Shown here: in pieces, positions 1 through 7,996 of the stretch
Layout: the number at the start of each line of letters is the position of its first letter
Position numbering within the stretch: position 1 is the stretch's first letter
Assembly (NCBI RefSeq): GCF_000143415.4
Contig: NW_003314342.1
Coordinates: forward strand, 49,499-71,330
DNA: 21,832 bases
Reading direction: 5' to 3'
From: Selaginella moellendorffii
Lineage: Eukaryota; Streptophyta; Lycopodiopsida; Selaginellales; Selaginellaceae
Notes under the pieces: generated by a model
Databases searched by the model: none
Told to the model about the DNA's origin: nothing
What the model saw: only the letters and a program-made list of their open reading frames with translations
Made by a program: the position numbers and the translations under genes

Positions 1-123
1 CATTTTGGAGAATGGTGATTTTACCACAAAGAGTCTCACACCTTTACAAGCTGATACGAATTTTCATTAGCGCAAAAGAAAAATCTTATACTAAAGCTAA
101 ATGGCAAGGATGAAAAGAAGGTA

Positions 124-602
124 GTGAAAGGCACTTTGAATGTTGAAATTACACTCACTCGAAGCCAACTTTTCACTATAACACTTTACCTTAGAGTTAC
201 ATTGCTCAGAGAGTTCTCGCCTAAGAAGGAAGAAACTTTAATCCCATCTATGGCCATTGTAATTGAGCTAGGAGATTGTGATGATGAAGTTTCTACAATC
301 AATATAAAGATTGGTAAGAATCTATTATGTGGAACTCTTATTGATGGTGGCTTAAGTATAAATATTCTAGAAGAGAGTATTTGCAAAGAATTAGGCCTAG
401 CCCCAATTCAACCAACCCATTTAATATACAGATGGCTAATGACCGAAATGTTAAGCCCATTGGAATTATTAAAAATCTCTTAACCAATATAGTTGGCCTA
501 AAATACAAACTTAATTTTCTTGTGCTTAAAATAACACGACAAAATTATGCCTACAAAACTCTACTATGCAGACCTTGGCTAAAAATTGTTTGCACAAACT
601 AA
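124..602 (+). pseudogene. Retroviral-type aspartic protease of a Ty3/gypsy element, frameshifted
   Basis: In an active element this enzyme cleaves the Gag-Pol polyprotein inside the virus-like particle. Two overlapping frames carry it. The first (124-483) holds the active-site loop near 340-355, read as LIDGG followed by LSIN, then the helix ending KELGL. The second (381-602) holds the flap half, with IQMAND, the VKPIGI strand, and the C-terminal hydrophobic motif ending in LLCRPWL, matching the LLGRPWL of plant gypsy proteases. The switch of frame falls at about 415-425, so a one-base indel has broken the reading frame. The active-site triad is DGG instead of DTG or DSG; DGG variants occur in several plant gypsy lineages. 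The frame runs into a stop shortly after 600. Family assignment is secure; activity is not possible as it stands. Confidence 0.8.
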
Positions 603-653
603 GACTGGAAAAATAATTTCTTATATATAGAGCAAGGCAACCAAAAAAGGTAT

Positions 654-995
654 GTGCTCATTACTTCCACCATACAATTGGAAGGAAATATTGACCTCAA
701 AACTCAATTTTATAATTGGGAGGAAGGCTTAGACGATTTCCAAAAACAACAAATCTTAAAAAAAAATTCTGAAATTGAGCTAATTTCAGAAGTTGATCTT
801 TATTTAATATTCAAAGGAATACTTAGACAAGAAACCCATAAACCAAAAATTGGTTCTGATATAAAAGATTTTTCCTTAAAGGAGGATCCTACTTATAAAA
901 TTAATCAACATAGAAACTATATTTTACATGTTTCTTGTGATCAACCACTTGAGCAAATCAATTTAGTAGATCAACAACGCTTCAACCTCAACTGA
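654..995 (+). pseudogene. Gypsy pol connector fragment downstream of the protease
   Basis: A 113-codon open stretch in line with the protease, rich in charged and polar residues, with a WEEGLDDFQ patch and several FK/LK-rich stretches. Its position corresponds to the low-complexity linker between protease and reverse transcriptase in plant gypsy elements. No catalytic motif is visible and no reverse transcriptase follows; the sequence changes into SEC16 about 70 bp further on. Its assignment rests on context more than on residues. Confidence 0.5.
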
Positions 996-1063
996 TTCTA
1001 GCATCTGCTATAAATGGTGCAACACAGGTGAAATACTTTTATCAAGCTACTATCTTGCTTAAG

Positions 1064-3066
1064 GAGTGCATGTTGACTTGCAAGACATAGTAGAAGGAAT
1101 GCTCGAAGAATGGCAGGAAAACCTGGCTATAATGGCAGCTAACTGAACTAATGGGGAAAAGAGAGTGATTATGCATCTTGGTGATTGTCTCTGGAGACAT
1201 CGCGATGAGGTATATACATGGTCACACATTGATGTTTCTCATAGTTTTAACTTGCAGATATGTGGAGCACATATTTGCTATCTTGTTGCAAATGCTAGTT
1301 TTGAGCCTTTCTCCCCTTCTGCCACACTGTCTTATAGGTGCCGACCATTGTAAGTATCCACGCATGTATGCTAGTCCAGAAGCTATCCAGGTAAGCTGTG
1401 TTTGTCCTAACAATTGTTTAACTTTTTCTTCATCAGTGAACTGACATGTATGAATTTGCAAGAGTGACTGGCAATTCCCAGTTTATTTTACTTCCTTTTC
1501 AGCCATACAAGCTTATTTATGCATCGATGCTTACTGAAGCTGGAAAGATAAACAAAGCTTTAAAGTTGGTAGTGATTTTTAACTGTATCCTTCATTAACA
1601 CAAGGTTTCTCTTCGAAGGTATTGCCAAGTGGTGTTGAAAACATTGAAAACAGCAGGCCATGCAGCTGATGTGTGCAAAGAAGCGGCTGTAGCCTTGAAA
1701 GAGTGTCTTCGTATCCACTCTCAGGTTTGTAAGTGGACACTCAGCTTTTGTACTCACTTTCCTGTTATCCAGGGAGACTCGACATCAATTGTGCAACGGT
1801 TTTTTGGCAATATTGGTCTACACAAGATGATAGGCCCGTTGCCCCCAAAAGCTTTTGATAATGCTGATATTAATAACTGTCCCGCAACAGCTTCTAGCAG
1901 AAGCAGTGTAGCACTTGCTTCGTCGGCATCAATGGAACCCATAAGTGATAATACGAGAAGATCCAACATGCCAGCAAGAAGCATTTCTGAGCCTGACTTT
2001 AGGCCTGCACAGGTAACTCGACTTGCTCTTGTGTACCTTCGATTAAGACTTGTATTCTTTCATCAGATCATTAGTCCAGCAAAAGGAACACCAAACAGAG
2101 GCGTCTTTACTGTTTTTGTGCAAAGAGCAATGGGCTTCATAAAAACACCTTCGAAGGAGGTTTGTAGAAGCTTTGGAAAGAGCGCTAGCTGATTGATGGT
2201 TGGTATGTGATGCAGGCAAAGCTTGGTGACAGCAACAAGTTCAGATAGGGCTGAAGAAGGAGCTGAGGCACGAGTGCCAGAGCTTCCGTTGGCTTCTCCT
2301 CCCACAGCAAACAAGCTCGTCTTGCACGTGGAGGAGAACGGCACCCCTATTTCCATGTCTCCGGAGAGACCACAGCCAACTCCGGAAAGGCCGCAACCAG
2401 TTGTGAGTGGAATCCTACCAATGCCTCCGAGCAGTAACCAGTACGCAGCTCGCACACGTCAAAACGTTAGATCAAGGTACCGTTTTGGTCATTCCCAGCA
2501 CTCCAATCTCACGAGCTTTTTGCAGATATGTCGATACATTCAACAAAAGTAGTGTAACACCATCCAAGACATCATCAGACTCTCCTCCACTGTTTGGCGT
2601 GGTGCCAAAGGCAAGCGCAAAGCCTTTGGCTCCAGGGAGATTTTTCGTGCCTGCGGCCGCTGCTGCCGCTGCTCCAGATATCAACAGCAACCATTTGGTG
2701 GATCCTTCCTCGGCACCAGCCTTTGTCTCCGACATGGCGTTCTCAAATGGGAATGGAGCATTTGCTCAGCCGGTTGTACAGGATATGAGAAACGATCCGG
2801 GGCCAACGCCTGATCATCTCTCAAGCAGCTCTTCGCCAGCAATGTTCTATTCGAATCACTATCCAGCAGCACCATCGACCGTCTCATTGCCGCCACCTCC
2901 AGCTCTGGAAGTCACTCCACCAGTGATGGTCGAGCAGCAGCAGCAAAACCAACACCAGGAAAGTTCAATTCATCGGCACCACCATCAACAGTCCGGCACA
3001 GTGGGATTCGAAGCTGCCAGTTCCTCCGGAGTGTTTGGAGACGACTTGCAAGAGGTGGAATTGTAA
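1064..3066 (+). pseudogene. SEC16: SEC16 (COPII coat assembly scaffold) pseudogene, C-terminal part, eight exons
   Basis: SEC16 marks ER exit sites and organises Sec13/31 and Sec23/24 for COPII vesicle budding. Exons inferred from residues and GT/AG sites: about 1064-1209, 1258-1390, 1437-1564, 1619-1724, 1773-2012, 2067-2159, 2216-2476, 2526-3066. Diagnostic plant SEC16 residues, in order: HLGDCLW, AHICYLVA, CLIGADH, YASPEAIQ, GNSQFILLPFQPYKLIYA, YCQVVLKTLKT, ASMEPIS, SISEPDF, AKLGDSNKF, EEGAEA, NVRSRYVDTFN and a terminal DDLQEVEL. These span the end of the central conserved domain and the C-terminal region. Breaks: TGA at 1144 and at 1437, each where arginine is expected and consistent with CGA to TGA; a frame change near 1325 (133-nt exon instead of a multiple of three); and loss of about 26 nt after 2250, removing the segment before EEGAEA, with TAG in the original frame. 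The 5' half is absent, replaced by retrotransposon remnant; the first exon boundary is uncertain. Introns are retained, so this is not a processed copy. Confidence 0.88.
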
Positions 3067-3143
3067 ATCACACTCCACAAGTAAGTAGTAGTGACTGTTG
3101 CTGCTTGGAGCCACAAGCGAAGCGAGGAAGCAAGATAAATAAA
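3067..3143 (+). other. Probable remnant 3' UTR of SEC16 with AATAAA
   Basis: Sequence directly after the TAA stop at 3064-3066 keeps the base composition of the last exon for about 70 bp and contains an AATAAA hexamer at 3138-3143, then changes abruptly to strongly AT-rich DNA. This is what a short 3' UTR with a poly(A) signal would look like. Hexamers are common in AT-rich DNA, so the call is tentative. Confidence 0.4.
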
Positions 3144-3410
3144 ATGGATCAAAAAATATAATTCAGAAATTAAATTCTATAAAACAATAAAATTTAAAAT
3201 GAAAACAGTAAAATATAACATAGAATATAAATAGAATAAAATAGAGTAATAAACTATACTACAAAAATTCTAGTTATCTCATTTTTTGAAAAAACTTTTT
3301 ATGGAGTTTCTTCTTGAACTATATAACAACATTAAATATCTGTACTACATTATTTAATAATCCTACCTAAATTCAAACAAAACTGATACAAGCTATTAGT
3401 ATCATAACAC
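3144..3410. other. AT-rich spacer, no gene seen
   Basis: Low-complexity A- and T-rich DNA with runs such as ATAAAATAGAG and no convincing open reading frame, RNA gene or repeat boundary on either strand. Confidence 0.6.
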
Positions 3411-3710
3411 TACCCTTGCATTTCAAATTCTTTGTCAAGCTTGCATTTCAAATTTTCCCCCTCTTAGCCTTATGGTTTTTTCTTAGGTTTTATTATTTGG
3501 GTTCTCTAGGGTTCGCCGCTACTGGTTCATCTTAGGAGACATTTTTCCTTCCTCTCTAGCACATCCTAAGCACATATCTCTTCCACACTATTTTGGTTTG
3601 TCTATAGCCATGGTAAGTTTTTCTTTCCTCAAAACATATGGTTTCCATTATTATAAAGAATATACATTTGTATTTTAGTATTGCTTGGCATGAGACTATA
3701 TGATAGTGTA
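3411..3710 (+). promoter_or_regulatory. Possible 5' end of a plant gene: telo-box and ATG followed by a splice donor
   Basis: The stretch holds a direct repeat CTTGCATTTCAAATT (near 3416 and 3440), a CTAGGGTT telo-box-like element at 3506-3513, a pyrimidine-rich leader with CTTCCTCTCTAG near 3548, and GCC-ATG at 3607-3612 immediately followed by GTAAG. Telo-boxes, pyrimidine-rich leaders and an intron starting right after ATG are typical of plant ribosomal-protein and other translation genes. A possible acceptor TATTTTAG ends at 3678, but the joined frame would stop within a few codons, and the DNA soon turns into repeat and retrotransposon. If this was a gene, only its 5' end remains. The product cannot be named. 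Confidence 0.35.
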
Positions 3711-3800
3711 GTGTATTTACAAGAGAGTCATCCCATGCTTGTTTATAGGCATGAGAGCGTATGCCTAGAAATCTCAAAACAAAGAACAAAGATTTACAAG
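3711..3800. repeat. Short repeat copy flanking the outer retrotransposon (left)
   Basis: This about 85-bp block begins ATTTACAAGAGAGTCATCC and contains TATAGG and AGAAATCTCAA. A diverged copy starts at 18347, on the other side of the outer element, with GAGAGTCATCC, CTATAGG and AGAAATCTCAA in the same order. The block ends in TTTACAAG at 3793-3800, repeating its own beginning. Confidence 0.6.
3796..3800. repeat. Target-site duplication of the outer element, left copy (ACAAG)
   Basis: ACAAG lies directly before the TG that begins the outer left LTR; the right flank at 18347-18351 reads ACAAA, four of five bases identical. One mismatch fits the age suggested by the diverged LTRs. Confidence 0.55.
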
Positions 3801-4311
3801 TGTAGCGCACGTGGTTTTGACCCTTTATTTTATAGTGATTTACCATAGAATAACCACGAGTGGAACCTAAAACCTCCATATGCCACATGTCACATGCCAT
3901 ATGTCCAAAGGATAGTGGTGTGGACCCGAATTTCAGAGCCTTAAGCCATTAAATGAAGGAATGGTGCCAAACTCCCAAGTATAGAGCCAAGGAGCAATGG
4001 CACTGGAGCACGGAATGACTCCCGAGCATATAGCCCAAGGAGTGAAGGGACAACAACATGGAATGACTTGGATTAGTCCTAAAGCAAAAAGCATCCCAAT
4101 GCCAGAACTAACACGCAAAACGGAGCCAAACAAAGTTTAGTGCTATTTTGGCATACTGATGGCCTAACGTGAGGATATGGGTACTCCACCAGCTAGCATG
4201 GAATGGAACTTGAGCTTAGACCCAAGCTGGACGTAGAATAAGGACAGGCATGTAAACAAGAGCTAAACTATGCCTTAAGTTGGTCGACCGTGCCCGACCT
4301 ACCCACTATCC

Positions 4312-4319
4312 CTATTATA
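4312..4319 (-). promoter_or_regulatory. TATA-like box of the outer left LTR
   Basis: The - strand reads TATAATAG, followed by a short spacer and C/G-rich sequence; the same position in the right LTR (17884-17891) reads TATAGTAG. It lies at the place in the LTR that aligns with the corresponding box of the inner element. Promoter function is inferred. Confidence 0.45.
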
Positions 4320-4723
4320 CATTTGGAACCCCCATAACCCCCCCACTTGAGGAACACATGCTTTGGGCTTTCACCCCAATCCTCCCTTAGTATCAGGAGT
4401 TAGTCTTTGGGACAAACTCGAAACTTACTAAATATGGAATGTCCCTAGATTGTGAATTTGGACACAGGATGAACACCATTGTGTTTAGGCCAATCTTTAC
4501 ATTTCGTAAATATGCCAAATGAGCAAATCTAAACACTTTCCATAAATAGCATTTGGGACCAAAATGAGACTAACACAAAGGGTATGATAGCAAGGGTGTT
4601 TGGCATACATGGTAAGGTATCATCCAACGATATTGAGGGACTAATCTCAATATGTGAGGGTTCTTGTTAAGCCAGTGCAAGACAGAGCAAAAGAGAACTA
4701 AAAAGCTAGACCAAGTATGCTTG

Positions 4724-4728
4724 GTTAA
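4724..4728. repeat. Target-site duplication of the inner element, left copy (GTTAA)
   Basis: GTTAA directly precedes the TG of the inner left LTR and recurs exactly after the CA end of the inner right LTR at 12220-12224. Removing the insert and one copy restores continuous outer-LTR sequence. Confidence 0.92.
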
Positions 4729-5654
4729 TGTAAGCGACTAAATTTTCCATTCTACTTTAGTCACTTAACCACACCTCTGACCACTTGGAGGAGTCTCATT
4801 CACAACCTCCATAAGTCCAATCCAGGACTTGGGACTTGCTAGCCCCGAGAATGGCATCCATGCCACTCAACATTTGCACTTGGTCCAAGTGCTCCACGTG
4901 TCCGATCCCATGACCGACACTCAAAGGTACCACCGACATAGCAGCCCGTTACGCTAAGGCCATGCCCAATCACCTTTGCCACACTGGTAGTCCAATACCA
5001 CTTGCATCACCGTCTTGGCTCTCCAAGACTAGGCAAACTATCCGTGAGTGGTCATCTCAGATCCACTCCTTAGCATCCTTAGGATGCCCACCGACAAGGG
5101 GAATAGCCTTCCCCAATATCCCTCTGTCAGTCCCCACTAAGTTCCTTTCTGCCCCTGGCCGTGTTTGCCAACACTGCCACTGGATCGAGACCCACAGGCC
5201 CGACCACTAAGTCCCACGGTCCTCTGGGACTTCCTCACCACACGACTGTGTCCTTGGTCACTACCCCAGAGGACTGCTCCTCTTCCTTTCCACAGTCTGG
5301 GCCTTTGGGACAACATCTCGGAACACCGTGGCCTTACGCGAGCCACCTGGGTACTCTCCTCGCCTTCTGCCTTTAGGTGCTCTAGCCATGGGCTTAGAGC
5401 GGGTTCCGTTGAGCCACACCAGGTATCCAAGTAGGTAGTGCCACCCACACTTGGACTGGGAGCATCGGCCAGTCGATCTCCCGGGGGAACTAGAGCCGGC
5501 TCTTGAACACTTCACCAAGCTACCCCGCTTGTCGGTCTGTGTTCACTCTAGTCTTGGACTTCCCAGTGGGCAGCTCATCACCCAACACTGGGTCCGGCCT
5601 TCCTGGGCCAAACTGGCCTTTCCTGGCCAAACTGGCTCCACTGCAGTCCTCCCC

Positions 5655-5662
5655 CTACTATA
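5655..5662 (-). promoter_or_regulatory. TATA-like box of the inner left LTR
   Basis: The - strand reads TATAGTAG, identical to the box in the outer right LTR at 17884-17891. The sequence just upstream in element sense (CCAAAAG, then a G-rich run) is also shared with the outer family. The box sits between the minisatellite and the presumed R/U5, as expected for an LTR core promoter. The second copy is at 11467-11474. Confidence 0.5.
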
Positions 5663-5732
5663 CTTTTGGAGCTCACCAAACCCCCCAGGGTCTGGGAGAC
5701 GAACGCTTTGGGCTTTCACCCTCTCAGGCTCC

Positions 5733-6216
5733 GGACTCGGACTCGGACTCGGACTCGGACTCGGACTCGGACTCGGCCTCGGTCTCGGTCTCGGTCCCGA
5801 TCTCGGTCTCGGTCTCGGTCTCGGTCCCGGTCTCGGTCTTGACTTCGGACTCCATCTCGGACTCCATCTCGGACTCCATCTCGGACTCCATCTCGGACTC
5901 CATCTCGGGTCCACCTCGGACTCCATCTCGGACTCCATCTCGGACTCCATCTCGGGTCCATCTCGGACTCCATCTCGGACTCCATCTCGGGTCCATCTCG
6001 GACTCCATTTCGGACTCCATTTCGGGTCCATCTCGGACTCCATTTCGGACTCCATTTCGGGTCCCTCTCAGACTCCACTTCGGACTCCAATTCGGGTCCA
6101 TCTCGGACTCCACTTCGGACTCCAACTCGGGTCCATCTCGGACTCCACTTCGGACTCCAACTCGGGTCCGTCTCGGACTCCACTTCGGACTCCAACTCGG
6201 GTCCATCTCGGACTCC
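5733..6216. repeat. Hierarchical minisatellite inside the inner left LTR (6, 12 and 35 bp units)
   Basis: Three arrays run into one another. About seven GGACTC hexamers (5733-5776) are followed by GGTCTC-type hexamers (to about 5849), then 12-bp units TCTCGGACTCCA with CCACTT/CCATTT variants, then a 35-bp higher-order unit made of two 12-mers plus an 11-mer ending CGGGTCCA. The array has no stops in any frame, so it gives long open frames of Ser-Asp, Gly-Leu, Glu-Ser or Arg-Asp type on both strands; these are products of the repeat, not genes. Confidence 0.95.
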
Positions 6217-6442
6217 CACGTGTCATGTGTTGGCCCTTTTGGGTCCCTTTTTGGAGCCTCGCCTTTTGCTCGCTTCGTGCTCGTTCCTCGAGCACTTCGT
6301 TGGGAGTTCCACTCCCGCTCTTGACTTTTCAAGTCGGAGCTTTTGGTCCAAACGTGTTACGCTCGTTTGGCTCTCGCTTCGGCCACTACCATGTGGCGCC
6401 CTTCCAGCTCCACTTTGGGGCCTAGGGATTTTGTGTCTCACA

Positions 6443-6455
6443 ACTCCACCACCCA
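6443..6455 (-). other. Polypurine tract of the inner element
   Basis: The - strand reads ATGGGTGGTGGAGT directly before the TGTGAG start of the 3' LTR in element sense. It is mostly purine, broken by single T residues, and is in the exact position needed for plus-strand DNA priming. Confidence 0.7.
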
Positions 6456-6551
6456 TAGACGAAGTTCGATGTCCTCATCGAACGGTGAACCATTTTATAA
6501 AGTAACACCCGCATGTGTTACCATTTCCATCCTTGGCGTGTAGCCAATATT

Positions 6552-6641
6552 TGTCAATGGTGTGACATTGAAGGCTCACCATGCCTTCTCCATATTCGTC
6601 AATGGTTGGACATTGAAGGCTCACCATGCCTTTTGCATATC
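6552..6641. repeat. 45-bp tandem duplication near the 3' end of the inner internal region
   Basis: Two adjacent copies, period 45 bp, share TCAATGGT, GGACATTGAAGG-type sequence and GGCTCACCATGCCTT, and differ at a few positions. The stretch lies close to the polypurine end of the element. Confidence 0.8.
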
Positions 6642-7941
6642 CTCTAAGGAGGGTAGTCTCTCCAACTTAGAGACTGATTGGACCACATATAGTGGTTCTC
6701 TCCTTTTATTGGTTTAGTTCTCGCTAAACCTCTTAGAGACCCTTCTCTAAGTCAATCCCACTACTCCTTCTCGAGTAGTCTCAATTTCCATCGATATAAC
6801 CTTTGCACTTTGGAACTTTGAATTTTGACTTCTTGGAGTCAATTTCCTAGGTGTCTCCGACACCTTGCCTTGCACCTTTTGTGCAACTCCACTTCCCATC
6901 CTAGGAAGTTCTCTACTCGAGGGCACCATCATCCTCTCTTCTATTTCGTGCCAAAGTTTCAGTTATCATACTTTGTGCTAGGGCTGTTCATGGCCCTATC
7001 ATTTGGCTACCTTACCGCTCCCTCCCTTGGAGCTTCCACTTTCGCCAAATCGGAGCATTTCGGAATCCCTCCTTGGAAACACACTTCCTTTCCCGCAACT
7101 TGTTAGCGTCCAACACATTAGTGTTCCTTGCCTAACTTTGTCACTTGGATTCCTTCCAAGGGATTCCACGGCCCTATCCTGGCCACTCATCTTTTGCTCC
7201 TATCCGTTGATTGTTGCACCAAGCAACATCGAATCTCTACCTCCCTCCTTGAGGTATTCTTTTGATTCCATAGCAAAGGCTCTGCTTTGCCAAGACTAGG
7301 GTGTTCACCCCTAGTAAGTCTCTTTTAGCATCTTCTGCTGTGGGCTCTATCCTCAGCCCAACTTTGTGACCCTCTCATGGGTCTCTTTAGAGACTACTTT
7401 CCTCGGACTCACTATGCCATCGCACGGACATAGTTTACTTCCCTTAGGTGCTTTTCCCACTTGGTCATCACGACCAAGCCACACCACCTTAAACAGTTCA
7501 ATTTCAACATTTTGAACCAGGAACTTCATTCCTTAGCCAACCAAGGACCTTGTCCTTATCTGGCCATAAGATCACCTGGTGATCTCACGTTGGCACCTTA
7601 ACAGAGTTGCCAAGAGGTACTTGGTCTTCTAGACCTCCAAGTTGTTGACTATAACCCCGGGGGCATCCCCCACACTTGGCGGTGCACCCAAGCTAGCCCT
7701 TACGGCCAAGGGTTCATAGCAACTGAGATTAGGTGTCCCCATCTCACTCACCACGACCTTGGTGCCACTTGCACCAAAGCGTTCAAGTTAGATATGCTGA
7801 GCTTTCACACTAAGCAATCTAACCGTGCATCACGACTCCGAGGCATCCCTCGCTTGGCGGTGTGCCCAAACCAGTCTCCCCACTGAGAGTCCATGACCAC
7901 CGAAATATGAGTGTCCTCGTATTCCAAACCATCACCACGCC

Positions 7942-7996
7942 CTAGTGATTTGGGACTCGAACCCAAGCACTAGAGGGTTGGGACTCGAACCCAACC
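7942..7996 (-). other. Two adjacent tRNA T-arm-like hairpins in the inner element
   Basis: On the - strand each hairpin has the 7-nt loop TTCGAGT closed by a G-C pair, matching the conserved T-loop pattern (T54, T55, C56, purine 57, A58, Y60). The first (7942-7973) has stem TTGGG/CCCAA extended by CTAGTG/CACTAG after a small asymmetric step. The second (7976-7996) has an uninterrupted 7-bp stem GGTTGGG/CCCAACC. Each also contains a B-box-like GGTTCGAGTCC. No acceptor stem, D-arm or anticodon arm is visible, so these are not tRNA genes. Confidence 0.75.

Larger units (their letters stand above)
1..1060 (+). mobile_element. Degenerate Ty3/gypsy-type retrotransposon remnant (protease and connector)
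   Basis: The stretch reads on the + strand as a decayed pol segment: an aspartic protease domain around 250-600, then a charged connector around 654-995. It is broken by frameshifts and stops, and no LTR, primer-binding site or reverse transcriptase is visible. The left end lies outside the window; the right end abuts the SEC16 pseudogene near 1060. The same kind of element reappears on the same strand at 20520-21832, but the two ends cover different parts of pol, so they cannot be shown to be one family. Confidence 0.75.
3801..4728 (-). repeat. Outer element, left LTR, first part (up to the nested insertion)
   Basis: The start TGTAGCGCACGTGG matches 17381 onward, and the two stay alignable through blocks such as TTTACCATAGAATAACCACGA, the GGAATGACT-type repeats near 4010-4070, and the TATA-proximal block near 4312-4378. 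This is the 3' LTR in element orientation. A perfect hairpin (ATATTGAG at 4630-4637, CTCAATAT at 4646-4653) lies just where the right LTR has lost about 180 bp. Confidence 0.85.
4729..6442 (-). repeat. Inner element, left LTR (3' LTR in element sense), 1714 bp
   Basis: Matches 10541-12219 at a constant offset of 5812 up to the minisatellite, then at 5777, because this copy has one extra 35-bp repeat unit. In element orientation (right to left): U3 with an ACACGTGG (ABRE/G-box type) motif near 6215-6222, the minisatellite, a TATA-like box, then R/U5. A duplicated GGCCAAACTGGC lies at about 5609 and 5632. Confidence 0.92.

Noticed and set aside
1629-2192. A 187-codon gene across 1629-2192
   Set aside because: It is SEC16 exons 4-6 read through short introns whose lengths happen to be multiples of three (48 and 54 nt); the intron parts have no conservation to SEC16.
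2407-3066. A separate gene starting with ATG at 2407 (219 codons)
   Set aside because: The first 40 codons cross the intron 2477-2525 out of the SEC16 frame; conserved residues join only if that intron is removed, so this is the last SEC16 exon read through its intron.
3556-3900. 114-codon frame on the - strand
   Set aside because: It runs across the putative gene 5' end, the flanking repeat and the LTR start, three unrelated segments, so it cannot be one gene.
5733-6216. Minisatellite considered as a CRISPR array
   Set aside because: Units are contiguous with no unique spacers, the unit length is 6-35 bp, and the window is a plant genome.
5451-6425. Long open frames (up to about 320 codons) across the inner LTRs on both strands, with Ser-Asp, Gly-Leu, Glu-Ser and Arg-Asp repeats; also 11263-12228
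   Set aside because: They exist because the 6/12/35-bp minisatellite lacks stops in every frame. All six frames are open over the same interval, and none has a domain outside the repeat.
7942-7996. tRNA gene(s) on the - strand
   Set aside because: Only T-arm-like hairpins are present; no acceptor stem, D-arm or anticodon arm can be formed around them.
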